Assembly (NCBI RefSeq): GCF_000319225.1
Contig: NC_019815.1
Coordinates: 620,001 to 684,000 of the forward strand
Source of the DNA: Candidatus Kinetoplastibacterium crithidii (ex Angomonas deanei ATCC 30255)
GTDB lineage: Bacteria; Pseudomonadota; Gammaproteobacteria; Burkholderiales; Burkholderiaceae_B
Direction: 5' to 3'
DNA length: 64,000 nucleotides
The notes under the pieces are model-generated. The model worked only from the letters and a program-made list of their open reading frames with translations, searched no databases and was not told the origin of the DNA. The position numbers and the translations under genes are program-made. Positions 52,038 through 61,199 of this stretch are shown piece after piece (the stretch's first letter is position 1; every line of letters begins with the position of its first letter).

Positions 52038-53870
52038 ATGTGTGGTATTGTTAGTGCTATTTCTTATCGTAATATAGCGTTCACGCTTACTGAAGGATTA
52101 TTGCGCTTGGAATATCGTGGTTATGATTCTTGTGGGATAGCTTTGTTTAAAGATGGAGAATTAACTAGAGTCAGGAGCATGAAAAGAGTTTCTGATTTAG
52201 AAAAACAATTATTAGATTGTCGATTTGATGGTTGTATAGGACTGGCTCATACTCGTTGGGCTACTCATGGAATACCTTCTAAGTATAATGCTCACCCCCA
52301 TTTTTCAAGAGACAAGTTTGGTAAACCTACTATAGCCTTAGTTCATAATGGTATTATAGAAAATTATGAAGAACTTCGTAATAGCTTAGACAAGGATAGT
52401 TATGATTTTGAGAGTCAAACGGATACAGAAGTTTTAGCTCACTTATTAAACGATTTTTATGATGGTGATATTTTTAGAACTGTACTTAATGTTACTAAGC
52501 TTTTAAAAGGATCATATGCTATTGCTGTTTTTTGTTCGAATGAGCCAGATAGGATTATAGGTGCTAGACAAGGATCACCTTTAATAATAGGTATCGGTGT
52601 TGATGAGAATTATCTTTCTTCAGATTCTTTAGCCATATCTGATAAAATAAAAGACCTAATATATTTAGAAGATGGGGATATAGTTGAGTTAAAAAGAAAG
52701 TCTATTAATATTATAGATTCTAATGGTAGTTATGTAGAAAGATATAAACATTCTGTGAATAATATTATAGCAACTCCAAATCTTGGTAAGTATCGACATT
52801 ATATGCAAAAAGAAATTTTTGAACAACCCAGAGCTGTTGCAGATACTTTACACAATGTTGATAATCTTTCTCACGATTTTTTTGGTCAAGATTATTATGA
52901 TTTGTTTAACAACATAGATTCTGTTTTAATAGTTGCTTGTGGAACAAGTTATTATGCAGGTATGACTGCTAAATACTGGATAGAGTCTTTAGCTAAAATA
53001 AGAGTTGATGTCGAGATCGCAAGTGAGTATATCTATCGTGATAGCGTGCCTAATCCAAACACGCTTGTTCTAGCAATTTCTCAATCAGGAGAAACAGCAG
53101 ATACTTTATCTGCATTAAAGCATGCTAAGAGTCTTGGTTTAAAAAATACTATGGCTATTTGTAATATGAATAATAGTGCAATTGTTAGAGAATGCTCTTT
53201 TAGCTATATTACACAGGCGGGTATTGAAATAGGCGTTGCATCTACAAAAGCATTTACTACACAATTAACTGCTCTGTTTTTGCTATCCATTACATTAGCA
53301 AGATATCGTTCTATTTTAGGAAAAGAACAAGAAGTTGCTTATTGTAGGGATTTGCGTCACTTACCTTCTGCCATTGGCTCTGTTCTTTCTTTGGAGCCGC
53401 TTATTATGGAGTGGGCTAAATATTTTGCTCACAAAGGTAACTCACTTTTTTTAGGTAGAGGTCGACATTATCCTATTGCTTTAGAAGGAGCTCTCAAAAT
53501 GAAAGAGGTTACTTATATTCATGCAGAAGCCTATCCTGCTGGAGAATTAAAACATGGTCCATTAGCATTAGTATCTGAACATATGCCTGTAGTAGTAGTA
53601 GCACCTAGTGATAGATTGCTAGAAAAGTTAAAATCTAATATGCAGGAAGTAAGGGCTAGGGGTGGTAATTTATATGTTCTTGCTGATAAGGGTAGTACCA
53701 TTTCAAATGATTCTGGTATTAACGTTATCCATATGCCAGAATATTATGGAATGATATCGCCAATTTTATATACTGTTCCATTACAGCTTTTGGCTTACCA
53801 TACAGCTCTAATATTAGGAACTGATATAGATAAGCCAAGAAACTTAGCAAAAAGTGTTACAGTTGAGTAG
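52038..53870 (+). CDS. glmS: Glutamine-fructose-6-phosphate aminotransferase (isomerising)
   Basis: Makes glucosamine-6-phosphate from fructose-6-P and glutamine. 610 aa. Nucleophile Cys2 (MCGIVSAI), [10 protein letters not shown], and two SIS domains ([25 protein letters not shown], and the second with [18 protein letters not shown]). The end [13 protein letters not shown] is the typical C-tail. A purine-rich SD (GAGGGAG) lies upstream of ATG 52038. I see no recognisable glmS ribozyme, as expected outside the Gram-positives. Confidence 0.98.
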   Translation: MCGIVSAISYRNIAFTLTEGLLRLEYRGYDSCGIALFKDGELTRVRSMKRVSDLEKQLLDCRFDGCIGLAHTRWATHGIPSKYNAHPHFSRDKFGKPTIALVHNGIIENYEELRNSLDKDSYDFESQTDTEVLAHLLNDFYDGDIFRTVLNVTKLLKGSYAIAVFCSNEPDRIIGARQGSPLIIGIGVDENYLSSDSLAISDKIKDLIYLEDGDIVELKRKSINIIDSNGSYVERYKHSVNNIIATPNLGKYRHYMQKEIFEQPRAVADTLHNVDNLSHDFFGQDYYDLFNNIDSVLIVACGTSYYAGMTAKYWIESLAKIRVDVEIASEYIYRDSVPNPNTLVLAISQSGETADTLSALKHAKSLGLKNTMAICNMNNSAIVRECSFSYITQAGIEIGVASTKAFTTQLTALFLLSITLARYRSILGKEQEVAYCRDLRHLPSAIGSVLSLEPLIMEWAKYFAHKGNSLFLGRGRHYPIALEGALKMKEVTYIHAEAYPAGELKHGPLALVSEHMPVVVVAPSDRLLEKLKSNMQEVRARGGNLYVLADKGSTISNDSGINVIHMPEYYGMISPILYTVPLQLLAYHTALILGTDIDKPRNLAKSVTVE

Positions 53871-53894
53871 ATACTCTTGCATTATTATATAGGA

Positions 53895-54707
53895 TTAAAT
53901 GTAATTTGTTTTTGCAATGTTATTTGATAATAGTGTTTTCAGCTGTTCTCCTGGGTTATCTGATTTCATGAAATATTCTCCTATTAAAAATGCGTTAACT
54001 TTATTTTCTCTCATAAATTTCAAATCTTCTGGTGAATTTATGCCACTTTCTGTGATTATAATTTTGTCTTCTGGTATAAAGTTAATGAGGTCTATCGTAA
54101 TTTTTATATCAGTTTTAAAATTTCTTAAATTTCTATTATTAATTCCAATCAAAGGAGTTTTTAGATTTAAGGCTATTTCAACTTCTTTTAAATTATGTGT
54201 TTCGACTAGAACATCCATTCCTAGTTCTAGTGCTATATTTTCTAATTCATAAAGTTTATTTTTTTCTAGTGCTGAGACTATAAGTAATATGCAATCTGCT
54301 CCCATTGCTCTTGATTCTAATATTTGATAGTCATCAATTATAAAGTCTTTCCTAAGTATTGGTAATGAACAAGCTGATTTGACCTGTTTTAAATATTCTG
54401 AAGAACCTTGGAAAAATTGTTGGTCTGTTAATACAGATATACAGGCAGCACCGTTTTCCTCATAACTGGTTGCAAATAATGAGGGGTTAAAATTTTTACT
54501 TAAAATACCTTTAGAAGGAGAAGCTTTTTTTATTTCTGCTATAATAGCAGGATACCCATTTTGGATTTTTTTATGAATTGCTTTTTCAAAAGAGCGTATA
54601 TCGTTATTATTAATTTTTAATAATAGTTCTTGTTCATTGCAATTTTTTTTAGATGCCAATATTTCATCTTTTTTTACATCTATTATCTTTTTAAGAAGAT
54701 CATTCAT
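53895..54707 (-). CDS. trpC: Indole-3-glycerol phosphate synthase
   Basis: Fourth enzyme of Trp synthesis (CdRP to indole-3-glycerol-phosphate). 270 aa from ATG 54707 (the in-frame TTG 54713 is unsupported). (beta/alpha)8 barrel with [47 protein letters not shown], and [11 protein letters not shown]. Its start overlaps the end of trpD. Last gene of trpEGDC. Confidence 0.96.
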   Translation of the reverse strand: MNDLLKKIIDVKKDEILASKKNCNEQELLLKINNNDIRSFEKAIHKKIQNGYPAIIAEIKKASPSKGILSKNFNPSLFATSYEENGAACISVLTDQQFFQGSSEYLKQVKSACSLPILRKDFIIDDYQILESRAMGADCILLIVSALEKNKLYELENIALELGMDVLVETHNLKEVEIALNLKTPLIGINNRNLRNFKTDIKITIDLINFIPEDKIIITESGINSPEDLKFMRENKVNAFLIGEYFMKSDNPGEQLKTLLSNNIAKTNYI

Positions 54708-55734
54708 TTTCAAATTTCCTTGTATAACTACAGAATTCTTCTAGTTTTTCTCTTGCTGAATTGTTTTTTATTGCTTCAAATGCCATAAGAATACCATGCT
54801 TTATGTCAGATGATTTATTGGCAGTATATATTGCTAGGCCAGCATTTAGAGCAACTATATCACGGGCAGCACCTTCTACATTATTTAGAGCTTCTAAGAT
54901 CAGTTCGCAAGATTCTATGCTATTGTTTACTTTAATATTTCTATTTGAAATCATTGTCATCCCAAAATCTTCTGGATGTATTTCATATTCGTGTATAGAT
55001 CCATTTTTTAATTCTCCAATCATAGTAGAACTTCCGAGAGCTGCTTCATCCATGCCTTCTTTTCCATACACAATTAAAACATGCTTTGATCCTAATTTTT
55101 GTAATACTCGTACCTGTATTCCTACTAGATCTGGATGGAATACTCCCATTAATTGATTGCTAGCTCTAGCTGGATTTGTAAGAGGACCAAGAATATTGAA
55201 AATAGTTTTAACTCCTAATTCTTTTCTTATGTTTGCTATGTTTTTCATAGCCTTTTGATGTAAAGGAGCAAACATAAATCCTATTCCTGTATTTTCTAGG
55301 CACTCTATGACTTGTTGAGGATTTAATGATATATTGGCACCTAATTGTTCTAGAACGTCTGCGCTACCGGATGAAGAAGAGGCGCTTCTGTTTCCATGTT
55401 TTGCAATTTTAACTCCAGCTGCAGCAGCAACAAACATTGCAGCAGTAGATATATTAAAAGTATTACTATTATCTCCTCCAGTTCCACACATATCTAATAT
55501 GTCATCTTTATTTGCAAAAGGCACCGATAGAGAAAAACTTCTTAGAGCTTGTGCAGCAGCAGTTATTTCATCTATAGTTTCTTTTTTAACACGTAATCCT
55601 ATGAGTAAAGCACTTGCAATTTGAGGGGAAATTTCTCCTTTTATCATAAGTTGCATAAGATATAACATTTCATCATGAAAAATTTCACGATGTTCTATGC
55701 AGCGAGTTAATGCTTCAGTAATTGAAATAGTCAC
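54700..55734 (-). CDS. trpD: Anthranilate phosphoribosyltransferase
   Basis: Joins anthranilate to PRPP. 344 aa. It starts at GTG 55734 with GGTG about 6 bases upstream, matching the homologous start ([22 protein letters not shown]); the TTG 55746 would be four codons longer. PRPP-binding [35 protein letters not shown], and [14 protein letters not shown]. It follows trpG by about 12 bp. Confidence 0.96.
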   Translation of the reverse strand: MTISITEALTRCIEHREIFHDEMLYLMQLMIKGEISPQIASALLIGLRVKKETIDEITAAAQALRSFSLSVPFANKDDILDMCGTGGDNSNTFNISTAAMFVAAAAGVKIAKHGNRSASSSSGSADVLEQLGANISLNPQQVIECLENTGIGFMFAPLHQKAMKNIANIRKELGVKTIFNILGPLTNPARASNQLMGVFHPDLVGIQVRVLQKLGSKHVLIVYGKEGMDEAALGSSTMIGELKNGSIHEYEIHPEDFGMTMISNRNIKVNNSIESCELILEALNNVEGAARDIVALNAGLAIYTANKSSDIKHGILMAFEAIKNNSAREKLEEFCSYTRKFENE

Positions 55735-55746
55735 ATTTATCACCAA

Positions 55747-56313
55747 TTAATTAATTTTAAGAAAATTCTGTAATAGATCATATCCATATTCACTTAGAAT
55801 AGATTCTGGGTGATATTGAACTCCAAATACAGCTAGCTCCTTATGGCATACTCCCATAATGTCTCCATCTTCACTTCTAGCTGTTATTTCTAGACAATCA
55901 GGAAAAGTATCTGGGTCTATAGTTAAAGAGTTATATCTTATGGCAGTATATGGTGAAGGAATCTTTTCAAAGATATTTTTTCCATTATGATTAATTTGCA
56001 CAGTTTTACCATGCATGACTTTCGGAGCTCGGATAATGGTTCCTCCATATGCTTCTCCAATTGCTTGATGTCCTAAACATACACCAAGTATAGGTATTTT
56101 TCCAGCAAACTCTAATATAGATGGAATTGATATGCCCGCTTGAGAAGGAGCACATGGACCAGGAGAAATACAAATCTTGCTAGGATTCAAAGAATGTATT
56201 TCTTTTAGAGTAATTTGATCATTTCTAAAGACACAAACTTCTTCACCCAGTTCACCAAAATATTGAACCAAGTTATGAGTAAAAGAATCGTAATTATCAA
56301 TCATTAATAACAT
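55747..56313 (-). CDS. trpG: Anthranilate synthase glutaminase component
   Basis: Supplies ammonia to TrpE. 188 aa, class I amidotransferase. Cys79 in [15 protein letters not shown], plus the His-Glu pair in VQYHPESIL. In some bacteria the same subunit also serves para-aminobenzoate synthesis for folate; folB in this window shows that a folate pathway is still present, but this cannot be settled here. It lies 15 bp after trpE. Confidence 0.97.
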   Translation of the reverse strand: MLLMIDNYDSFTHNLVQYFGELGEEVCVFRNDQITLKEIHSLNPSKICISPGPCAPSQAGISIPSILEFAGKIPILGVCLGHQAIGEAYGGTIIRAPKVMHGKTVQINHNGKNIFEKIPSPYTAIRYNSLTIDPDTFPDCLEITARSEDGDIMGVCHKELAVFGVQYHPESILSEYGYDLLQNFLKIN

Positions 56314-56328
56314 ATTTTTTCCATTTAA

Positions 56329-57852
56329 TTAGAAGGGTTCATCTAAACCATTTTGAACTTGTTCAGCCGCACGTAAAATGGCACGTGATTTTGCTTCTGT
56401 TTCTGCCAACTCAAGTTCTGGATCAGAGTCTGCAACTATACCTGCAGCAGATTGTACATATAATATTCCATTTTTTATTATCCCTGTTCTTATTGCTATG
56501 GCAAGATCCATTTCACCACCGTAGCTTAGATATCCAGCAGCTCCACCATATACTCCTCTACGTACAGGTTCCAATTCATCAATTATTTCCATTGCTCTTA
56601 TTCTTGGAGCCCCTGTTAGTGTTCCTGCTGGAAAAGAAGCTTTTAACACATCCATGCTAGTCATACCAGGTTTTAAATATCCAGATACATTAGATACTAA
56701 ATGCATAACATGAGAATATCTTTCTACAGACATTTTATCAGTAACTTTTACGGATCCGATTTCTGCTATCTTACCGATATCGCTTCTTGCAAGATCTATT
56801 AGCATTACATGTTCTGCTATTTCTTTAGTATCTAATTTTAGATTTTTTTCTAGTTCAATATCTTGTGCTGGATTTGATCCTCGTTTTCTGGTACCTGCTA
56901 GTGGCCTAATGGTGACTTGTGATTTGTTTTTTCCATTGCTGTCTGACACATTTTCTTGTCTTACCAATATTTCTGGTGATGAACCTACTACTTGAAAATC
57001 ATCAAAGTTCCAAAAATACATATAAGGAGATGGATTTAAAGATCTTAGTGCTCTGTATAAAGACAATGGAGCATCTCTATAAGGTTTTGCTATGACTTTT
57101 CCTAGAACTATTTGCATAATGTCACCTGCAGCAATATATTCTTTTGCTTTCTTTACCATTTCCAAATATTTTTCTGATCCGCAGTCTCTTTCTTCAGATG
57201 TTTGCATACTACAACGACTGTATGGTATTTCTATATTTTTCTTAAGTTGTTGTTTTAATTCTTGTAATCTTTTTTGAGCTTTAGAATAGCTTTCTGTTTT
57301 GTTAGTATCAGCATAAACTATCAGATATATTCGACCAGCAATATTGTCGACTACTGCTAATTCATCAACATGAAGCAGCATTATGTCTGGTGTACCTTCT
57401 TCCATTCCTGCCGGGAATGATTTTTTAGGCATACCTAAACAAGGTTCTATATGTCTAACTGTATCATATCCAAAATATCCTGCTAATCCTCCACAAAAAC
57501 GTAACATATCAGTTTGTAATGCTACTTTGAATCTAGATTGGTATTGTTCAATAAATTTGAGAGGGTCTCCTTCATATGTTTCAACTACTTTACCATTTGT
57601 CACAACCTCTGTAGTGGTTCCGCTAGATCTTATTATTGTTTCTGCAGGCAAGACTATAAAGGAGTATCTGCCAAATCTTTCCCCTCCTATCACCGATTCC
57701 ATAAGGCAACTCATTTTCCCTGCTTTAGGTCCAGAATGGGCTAACTTGAGGTAAAGAGATAGAGGTGTATCTAAATCTGCATATATTTCTGAAATAAGTG
57801 GTATTCTATTAAAGCCTTGGGCAACGAGGGACTTAAATTCTATTTCTGTCAT
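56329..57852 (-). CDS. trpE: Anthranilate synthase component I
   Basis: Converts chorismate to anthranilate with TrpG. 507 aa from ATG 57852 (AAGGA 7 bases upstream); a TTG at 57888 inside the terminator hairpin is not credible. N-terminal regulatory half carrying PLSLYLKLAHSGPKAGKMSCLMESVIGGERFGRYSF, which includes the Leu/Ser region of the Trp-feedback site, and a C-terminal chorismate-binding half (VVGSSPEILVR, TIRPLAGTRKRG, HVMLIDLARSDIG, and SFPAGTLTGAPRIRAMEIIDE). Expression is under the attenuator just upstream. Confidence 0.97.
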   Translation of the reverse strand: MTEIEFKSLVAQGFNRIPLISEIYADLDTPLSLYLKLAHSGPKAGKMSCLMESVIGGERFGRYSFIVLPAETIIRSSGTTTEVVTNGKVVETYEGDPLKFIEQYQSRFKVALQTDMLRFCGGLAGYFGYDTVRHIEPCLGMPKKSFPAGMEEGTPDIMLLHVDELAVVDNIAGRIYLIVYADTNKTESYSKAQKRLQELKQQLKKNIEIPYSRCSMQTSEERDCGSEKYLEMVKKAKEYIAAGDIMQIVLGKVIAKPYRDAPLSLYRALRSLNPSPYMYFWNFDDFQVVGSSPEILVRQENVSDSNGKNKSQVTIRPLAGTRKRGSNPAQDIELEKNLKLDTKEIAEHVMLIDLARSDIGKIAEIGSVKVTDKMSVERYSHVMHLVSNVSGYLKPGMTSMDVLKASFPAGTLTGAPRIRAMEIIDELEPVRRGVYGGAAGYLSYGGEMDLAIAIRTGIIKNGILYVQSAAGIVADSDPELELAETEAKSRAILRAAEQVQNGLDEPF

Positions 57853-57876
57853 AATTTTCCTTAGAATGAATAAAAA

Positions 57877-57906
57877 AAACCCGGACAATCATTTGGTTCC
57901 GGGTTT
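57877..57906 (-). terminator. trp attenuator terminator
   Basis: GC-rich hairpin AAACCCGGA (57906-57898 in transcript order) pairing with TCCGGGTTT (57885-57877), followed by eight T's. It ends about 20 bases before the trpE start. It would stop transcription unless the upstream CCGGGTT of the leader (about 57957-57963) pairs with the first arm, which is an exact antiterminator complement. Confidence 0.85.
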
Positions 57907-57941
57907 TATATATTTGATAACGCAAAAATATAATTCAATTT

Positions 57942-58022
57942 TCAAGCAAAGACTAACCCGGGGCAGTAGTGCCACCAAAGCCAACAATTAGTATTGATAT
58001 TTTGTCTATGTTTGCAATTCAT
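57942..58022 (-). CDS. trpL: trp operon leader peptide
   Basis: A 26-codon ORF from ATG 58022 to TGA 57942. It carries Trp codons 14, 16 and 17 (W-L-W-W; TGG at 57983, 57977 and 57974), a striking cluster in a genome this AT-rich. The end of the reading frame overlaps the CCCCGGGTT that can form the antiterminator. A ribosome stalled at the Trp codons under tryptophan shortage would leave that segment free, as in classic trp attenuation. The start lacks a strong Shine-Dalgarno sequence. Confidence 0.8.
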   Translation of the reverse strand: MNCKHRQNINTNCWLWWHYCPGLVFA

Positions 58023-58072
58023 AATTTTGCTATTGATTGTTCATAAATTGTAATAATGTAAATTATTATAAG

Positions 58073-58100
58073 AATGTATCCATTCTGATGCTTTTGTCAA
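58073..58100 (-). promoter_or_regulatory. Putative trp operon promoter
   Basis: TTGACA (58100-58095), 16-base spacer, TACATT (58078-58073). The -35 is consensus and the -10 matches four of six. Transcription would start near 58066, giving a leader of about 210 bases that contains trpL and the attenuator. It lies just past the gph stop, so trp is separate from rpe-gph. Confidence 0.5.
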
Positions 58101-58129
58101 GTCTTCTATTACATCATTTGCGTATAATT

Positions 58130-58750
58130 CTAAAATATTTTTTTATTATGATAGCCATAAGGCAATACTAAAACTGCTGCTACGTTAGCAGCTCTAGCTG
58201 CCATGACATCATTACTAGAGTCACCTATCATAATTGTTTTTTCAGGTGTAGTGTTAAGTTGTTTACATGCAAATAATAGTTGATCTGGTTCTGGTTTGCA
58301 ATGTTGGCATGTGTCACCACAAATTACGTAAGAGAATAAATGAGAGAGGTTTAGTTTTTGTAAAATTTGAAGAGTAGGTTTCGTGGGCTTATTTGTTACT
58401 ATAGATAATGACAGTTGTTCCTGTTTTAGCTTATTTAAGCCTTCTAAAACTCCTGGATATAAAACAGTTTTACTTCCATTGCAATTACAGTAGTATCTGG
58501 AAAATAAATCTTTTGCTTTGTTGAAGGTATATTTTTTGTCAAGTATGTTGTTTTTGCTATAGGGGTAATCATATAATGATTTGTTTATTAAATTATCAAT
58601 GCCTTTTCCTATGAAACCCTTTATTATATGTGCAGGTAAATTTGTTAATTTTAAATCTTTTCTCATATAATTAATAGAATCAGTTATGTCTAGTAATGAG
58701 TCTATTAGTGTTCCATCTAGATCTAGTAACACAGATGAAATTTTATTCAT
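58130..58750 (-). CDS. gph: Phosphoglycolate phosphatase
   Basis: HAD-superfamily phosphatase that clears 2-phosphoglycolate from DNA repair. 206 aa. Motif I LLDLDGTLIDS with the nucleophile Asp, motif II SIVTNKPTKPT, and motif IV MIGDSSNDVMAARAANV. The cap is helical. It overlaps the rpe end by 8 bp and in this clade usually stands in rpe-gph-trpE order. Confidence 0.93.
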   Translation of the reverse strand: MNKISSVLLDLDGTLIDSLLDITDSINYMRKDLKLTNLPAHIIKGFIGKGIDNLINKSLYDYPYSKNNILDKKYTFNKAKDLFSRYYCNCNGSKTVLYPGVLEGLNKLKQEQLSLSIVTNKPTKPTLQILQKLNLSHLFSYVICGDTCQHCKPEPDQLLFACKQLNTTPEKTIMIGDSSNDVMAARAANVAAVLVLPYGYHNKKIF

Positions 58751-59459
58751 AATTTAATTTTAAATCATCAGATTTTTGAATTTCCATTTTCATGGCATTA
58801 ATAGTTTCTTTGTAATTGCCAGATTCGAAGATTGCTGATCCTGATACAAAAGCATTTGCTCCTGCAGAACGAATTTTTGCTATATTATCAATATTAACTC
58901 CGCCATCAACTTGTAGCATAATGAAATTATGACCATCTTTTAAAGACCATTCATCTATTTTTGTGCGAACATCTTTAATTTTTTTGATAGACATTGGTAG
59001 AAATTTTTGCCCACCAAATCCAGGATTTACAGACATGACGAGTATTAAATCAATTTTATCCATTATATAATCCAAGACTTGCAAATTACTGGCAGGATTG
59101 AGAGCCAATCCTGCTTTGCAGTTACAGTCTTTAATTAGAGATAAGGTTCTGTCTAAGTGTTTCGATGTTTCTGGATGTATTGTAATAATATCAGCACCTG
59201 ATCTAGAAAATTCAGGGATAAGCAAATCAACATTTTCTACCATGAGATGAATATCAAGCGGTATTTTCGCGATTTTTTTTATTGCCTTACAAACCATTGG
59301 TCCAATTGTTAGATTAGGTACATAATGATTGTCCATAACATCTATATGTATCCAGTCTGCTCCAGCACCGGTTACTTGTCGTATTTCTTCACCTAGTTTT
59401 GAGAAATCAGCAGATAAGATGCTGGGAGTTATCAAAGCAGGTAGATTATTTGTATTCAT
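58743..59459 (-). CDS. rpe: Ribulose-phosphate 3-epimerase
   Basis: Interconverts ribulose-5-P and xylulose-5-P. 238 aa barrel. TPSILSADFSKLGEE, WIHIDVMDNHYVPNLTIGP, the HLMVEN metal segment, MSVNPGFGGQKFLP, and QVDGGVN. Start ATG 59459. It supplies the non-oxidative pentose phosphate route and ribose for PRPP, needed by the His and Trp pathways here. Confidence 0.97.
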   Translation of the reverse strand: MNTNNLPALITPSILSADFSKLGEEIRQVTGAGADWIHIDVMDNHYVPNLTIGPMVCKAIKKIAKIPLDIHLMVENVDLLIPEFSRSGADIITIHPETSKHLDRTLSLIKDCNCKAGLALNPASNLQVLDYIMDKIDLILVMSVNPGFGGQKFLPMSIKKIKDVRTKIDEWSLKDGHNFIMLQVDGGVNIDNIAKIRSAGANAFVSGSAIFESGNYKETINAMKMEIQKSDDLKLNYE

Positions 59460-59591
59460 TTAAGTCTCAAATTTATTATTTACGTTCACATATATGTTTT
59501 ATACAGCAATTAGACAATATTTATATACTTAGATATTATAAATTAATTGGCATGTAATTAGTGATGTATTTTTAATTGTTCGAGTTTTTAT

Positions 59592-60818
59592 ATGATATAT
59601 AACAAAAATTATCGAATCTTTATAATTGTAATATTTTTTGTAATTTTTGGAAGAAATGTATTTGCAAAAGATGAATTAATTTTAAGTGGCGAAAAATATA
59701 ATGAGTCATTAGCTAGTTTTACACCTGTATCCTGGAATCAACTACCAAGTTGGGTTGATGACGATTTTTTAACTGTTTGGAATGTTTTTTTAAAAAACTG
59801 TAGCTGTATTATTAAAAATAGAGATTGCAAAGGTATTCATAGAGTTGCGTCTGCGGAGGTATGGGCCCCAGTGTGTAAGGCAGCTTTTGAGTTTGAGAAT
59901 TCTTCTGAAAATAAAGACAACAAATCTATTAGGAAATTTTTTGAGAAATATCTAGATCCATGTGCTTTTACTTTTAATAATAAAATGGTTGATTGTAAAA
60001 TGACAGGTTATTGTGAACCTTCTTTTAAAGGATCTCGTCATAGGACTGGTAATTATCAATGGCCAATATTTGGTGTTCCTGATGACTTGATAACTATAGA
60101 TCTGGGGTTGTTTAACTCTGATTTAAAAGGTATGGTTATTAGAGGTAAATTATCAGGTGACAAGATTATCCCTTATGATTCTAGGGAGCAATTAGGGAAT
60201 AGAATTGAAGAATTACAAGTAATAGTTTGGCTGGATAATCCATTTGACAGTGTTTTCATTGGCATTCAAGGTTCTGGAAGAATTTTGTTGCAAGATGGCC
60301 CAGATAATGGAAAATATATCAAAGTTGGTTATGCTTCAAGTAATGGGTATCCATTTGTATCAATTGGCAATTGGTTGTCAAAGAATGAAGGAATTAATCC
60401 GTCATATAAGAATATTAAAAAATGGATGGCAGAAAATCCAATGAAAACAAAAGATGTGATTAACAAGAATCCAAGAGTTGTATTTTTTCATGAGAGTAAT
60501 GAATCAAATATTTGTGTTGGTCCTATTGGGTCCTATGGTATAGAACTTACTCCTAGGAGGTCAATTGCAGTAGATAGTAAGTTCATACCTTTAGGGACGC
60601 CGATATTTTTTTCAACTAAGCATTCATCAAACTCTAATAATTTTCTATATGGGACAGTTTTTGCTCAAGATACAGGATCTCTGATTAAAGGTATAGATAG
60701 GGCTGATTTTTTTTGGGGTTCAGGATACAAGGCTACCGAGAATGCAAATACTACGGACTATGCTTATAGAATGTGGATTTTATGGCCCAAGAAAAAATGG
60801 TCTTCATTTTTTAATTAG
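59592..60818 (+). CDS. mltA: Membrane-bound lytic murein transglycosylase A
   Basis: Cleaves peptidoglycan to anhydro-muropeptides. 408 aa. N-terminal signal (about 1-25, FIIVIFFVIFGRNVFA) without a lipobox Cys, so possibly not lipidated as in E. coli. MltA domain with VFIGIQGSGRILLQDG, then the 3D domain FAQDTGSLIKGIDRADFFWGSGYKA containing the catalytic Asp. The remodelling enzyme fits the retained wall genes murA, glmS and glmU. Confidence 0.93.
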   Translation: MIYNKNYRIFIIVIFFVIFGRNVFAKDELILSGEKYNESLASFTPVSWNQLPSWVDDDFLTVWNVFLKNCSCIIKNRDCKGIHRVASAEVWAPVCKAAFEFENSSENKDNKSIRKFFEKYLDPCAFTFNNKMVDCKMTGYCEPSFKGSRHRTGNYQWPIFGVPDDLITIDLGLFNSDLKGMVIRGKLSGDKIIPYDSREQLGNRIEELQVIVWLDNPFDSVFIGIQGSGRILLQDGPDNGKYIKVGYASSNGYPFVSIGNWLSKNEGINPSYKNIKKWMAENPMKTKDVINKNPRVVFFHESNESNICVGPIGSYGIELTPRRSIAVDSKFIPLGTPIFFSTKHSSNSNNFLYGTVFAQDTGSLIKGIDRADFFWGSGYKATENANTTDYAYRMWILWPKKKWSSFFN

Positions 60819-60845
60819 TAGATATTATTTGTAGTAACTTATTTT

Positions 60846-61199
60846 TTAAGGGTAGTGTATTTCTACACCTATCGAGCAATCTTGAAAAGCCATTGGTTTT
60901 TCAATTTTAATATTTAATGATTCTATTTCTGGAAATCTTTTGATTATTTGGTCTTTGATTTTATCTAAAAGAGTCTCTACCAATTTAATATGTTGTTTAG
61001 TTGTTTCTTCTATTATGATATTCCTTAGTTCTCTATAATCTAAGATAGATTTAATGTCGTTGTCATCTGATATATCTTTATGTTTTACATTAAAATTGGC
61101 ATTTATTACTATTGTTTGTTTTTTGTTAATCTCATGTTCCAATATTCCTATACTTGTTTCTACAGTTAAATTGGATATGCTAATATTTCTATATGTCAT
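60846..61199 (-). CDS. folB: Dihydroneopterin aldolase
   Basis: Folate synthesis: dihydroneopterin to hydroxymethyl-dihydropterin. 117 aa. NLTVETSIGILEHEINKKQTIVIN with the conserved Glu, and ETLLDKIKDQIIKRFPEIESLNIKIEKPMAF. Start ATG 61199, 11-bp overlap with the M61 peptidase end. Confidence 0.93.
   Translation of the reverse strand: MTYRNISISNLTVETSIGILEHEINKKQTIVINANFNVKHKDISDDNDIKSILDYRELRNIIIEETTKQHIKLVETLLDKIKDQIIKRFPEIESLNIKIEKPMAFQDCSIGVEIHYP

Noticed and set aside
58030-58060. Very short ORF (MNNQ) just before trpL
   Set aside because: It is a 4-codon frame with no Trp codons, so it cannot act as the attenuation leader. The next ATG gives the WLWW peptide.
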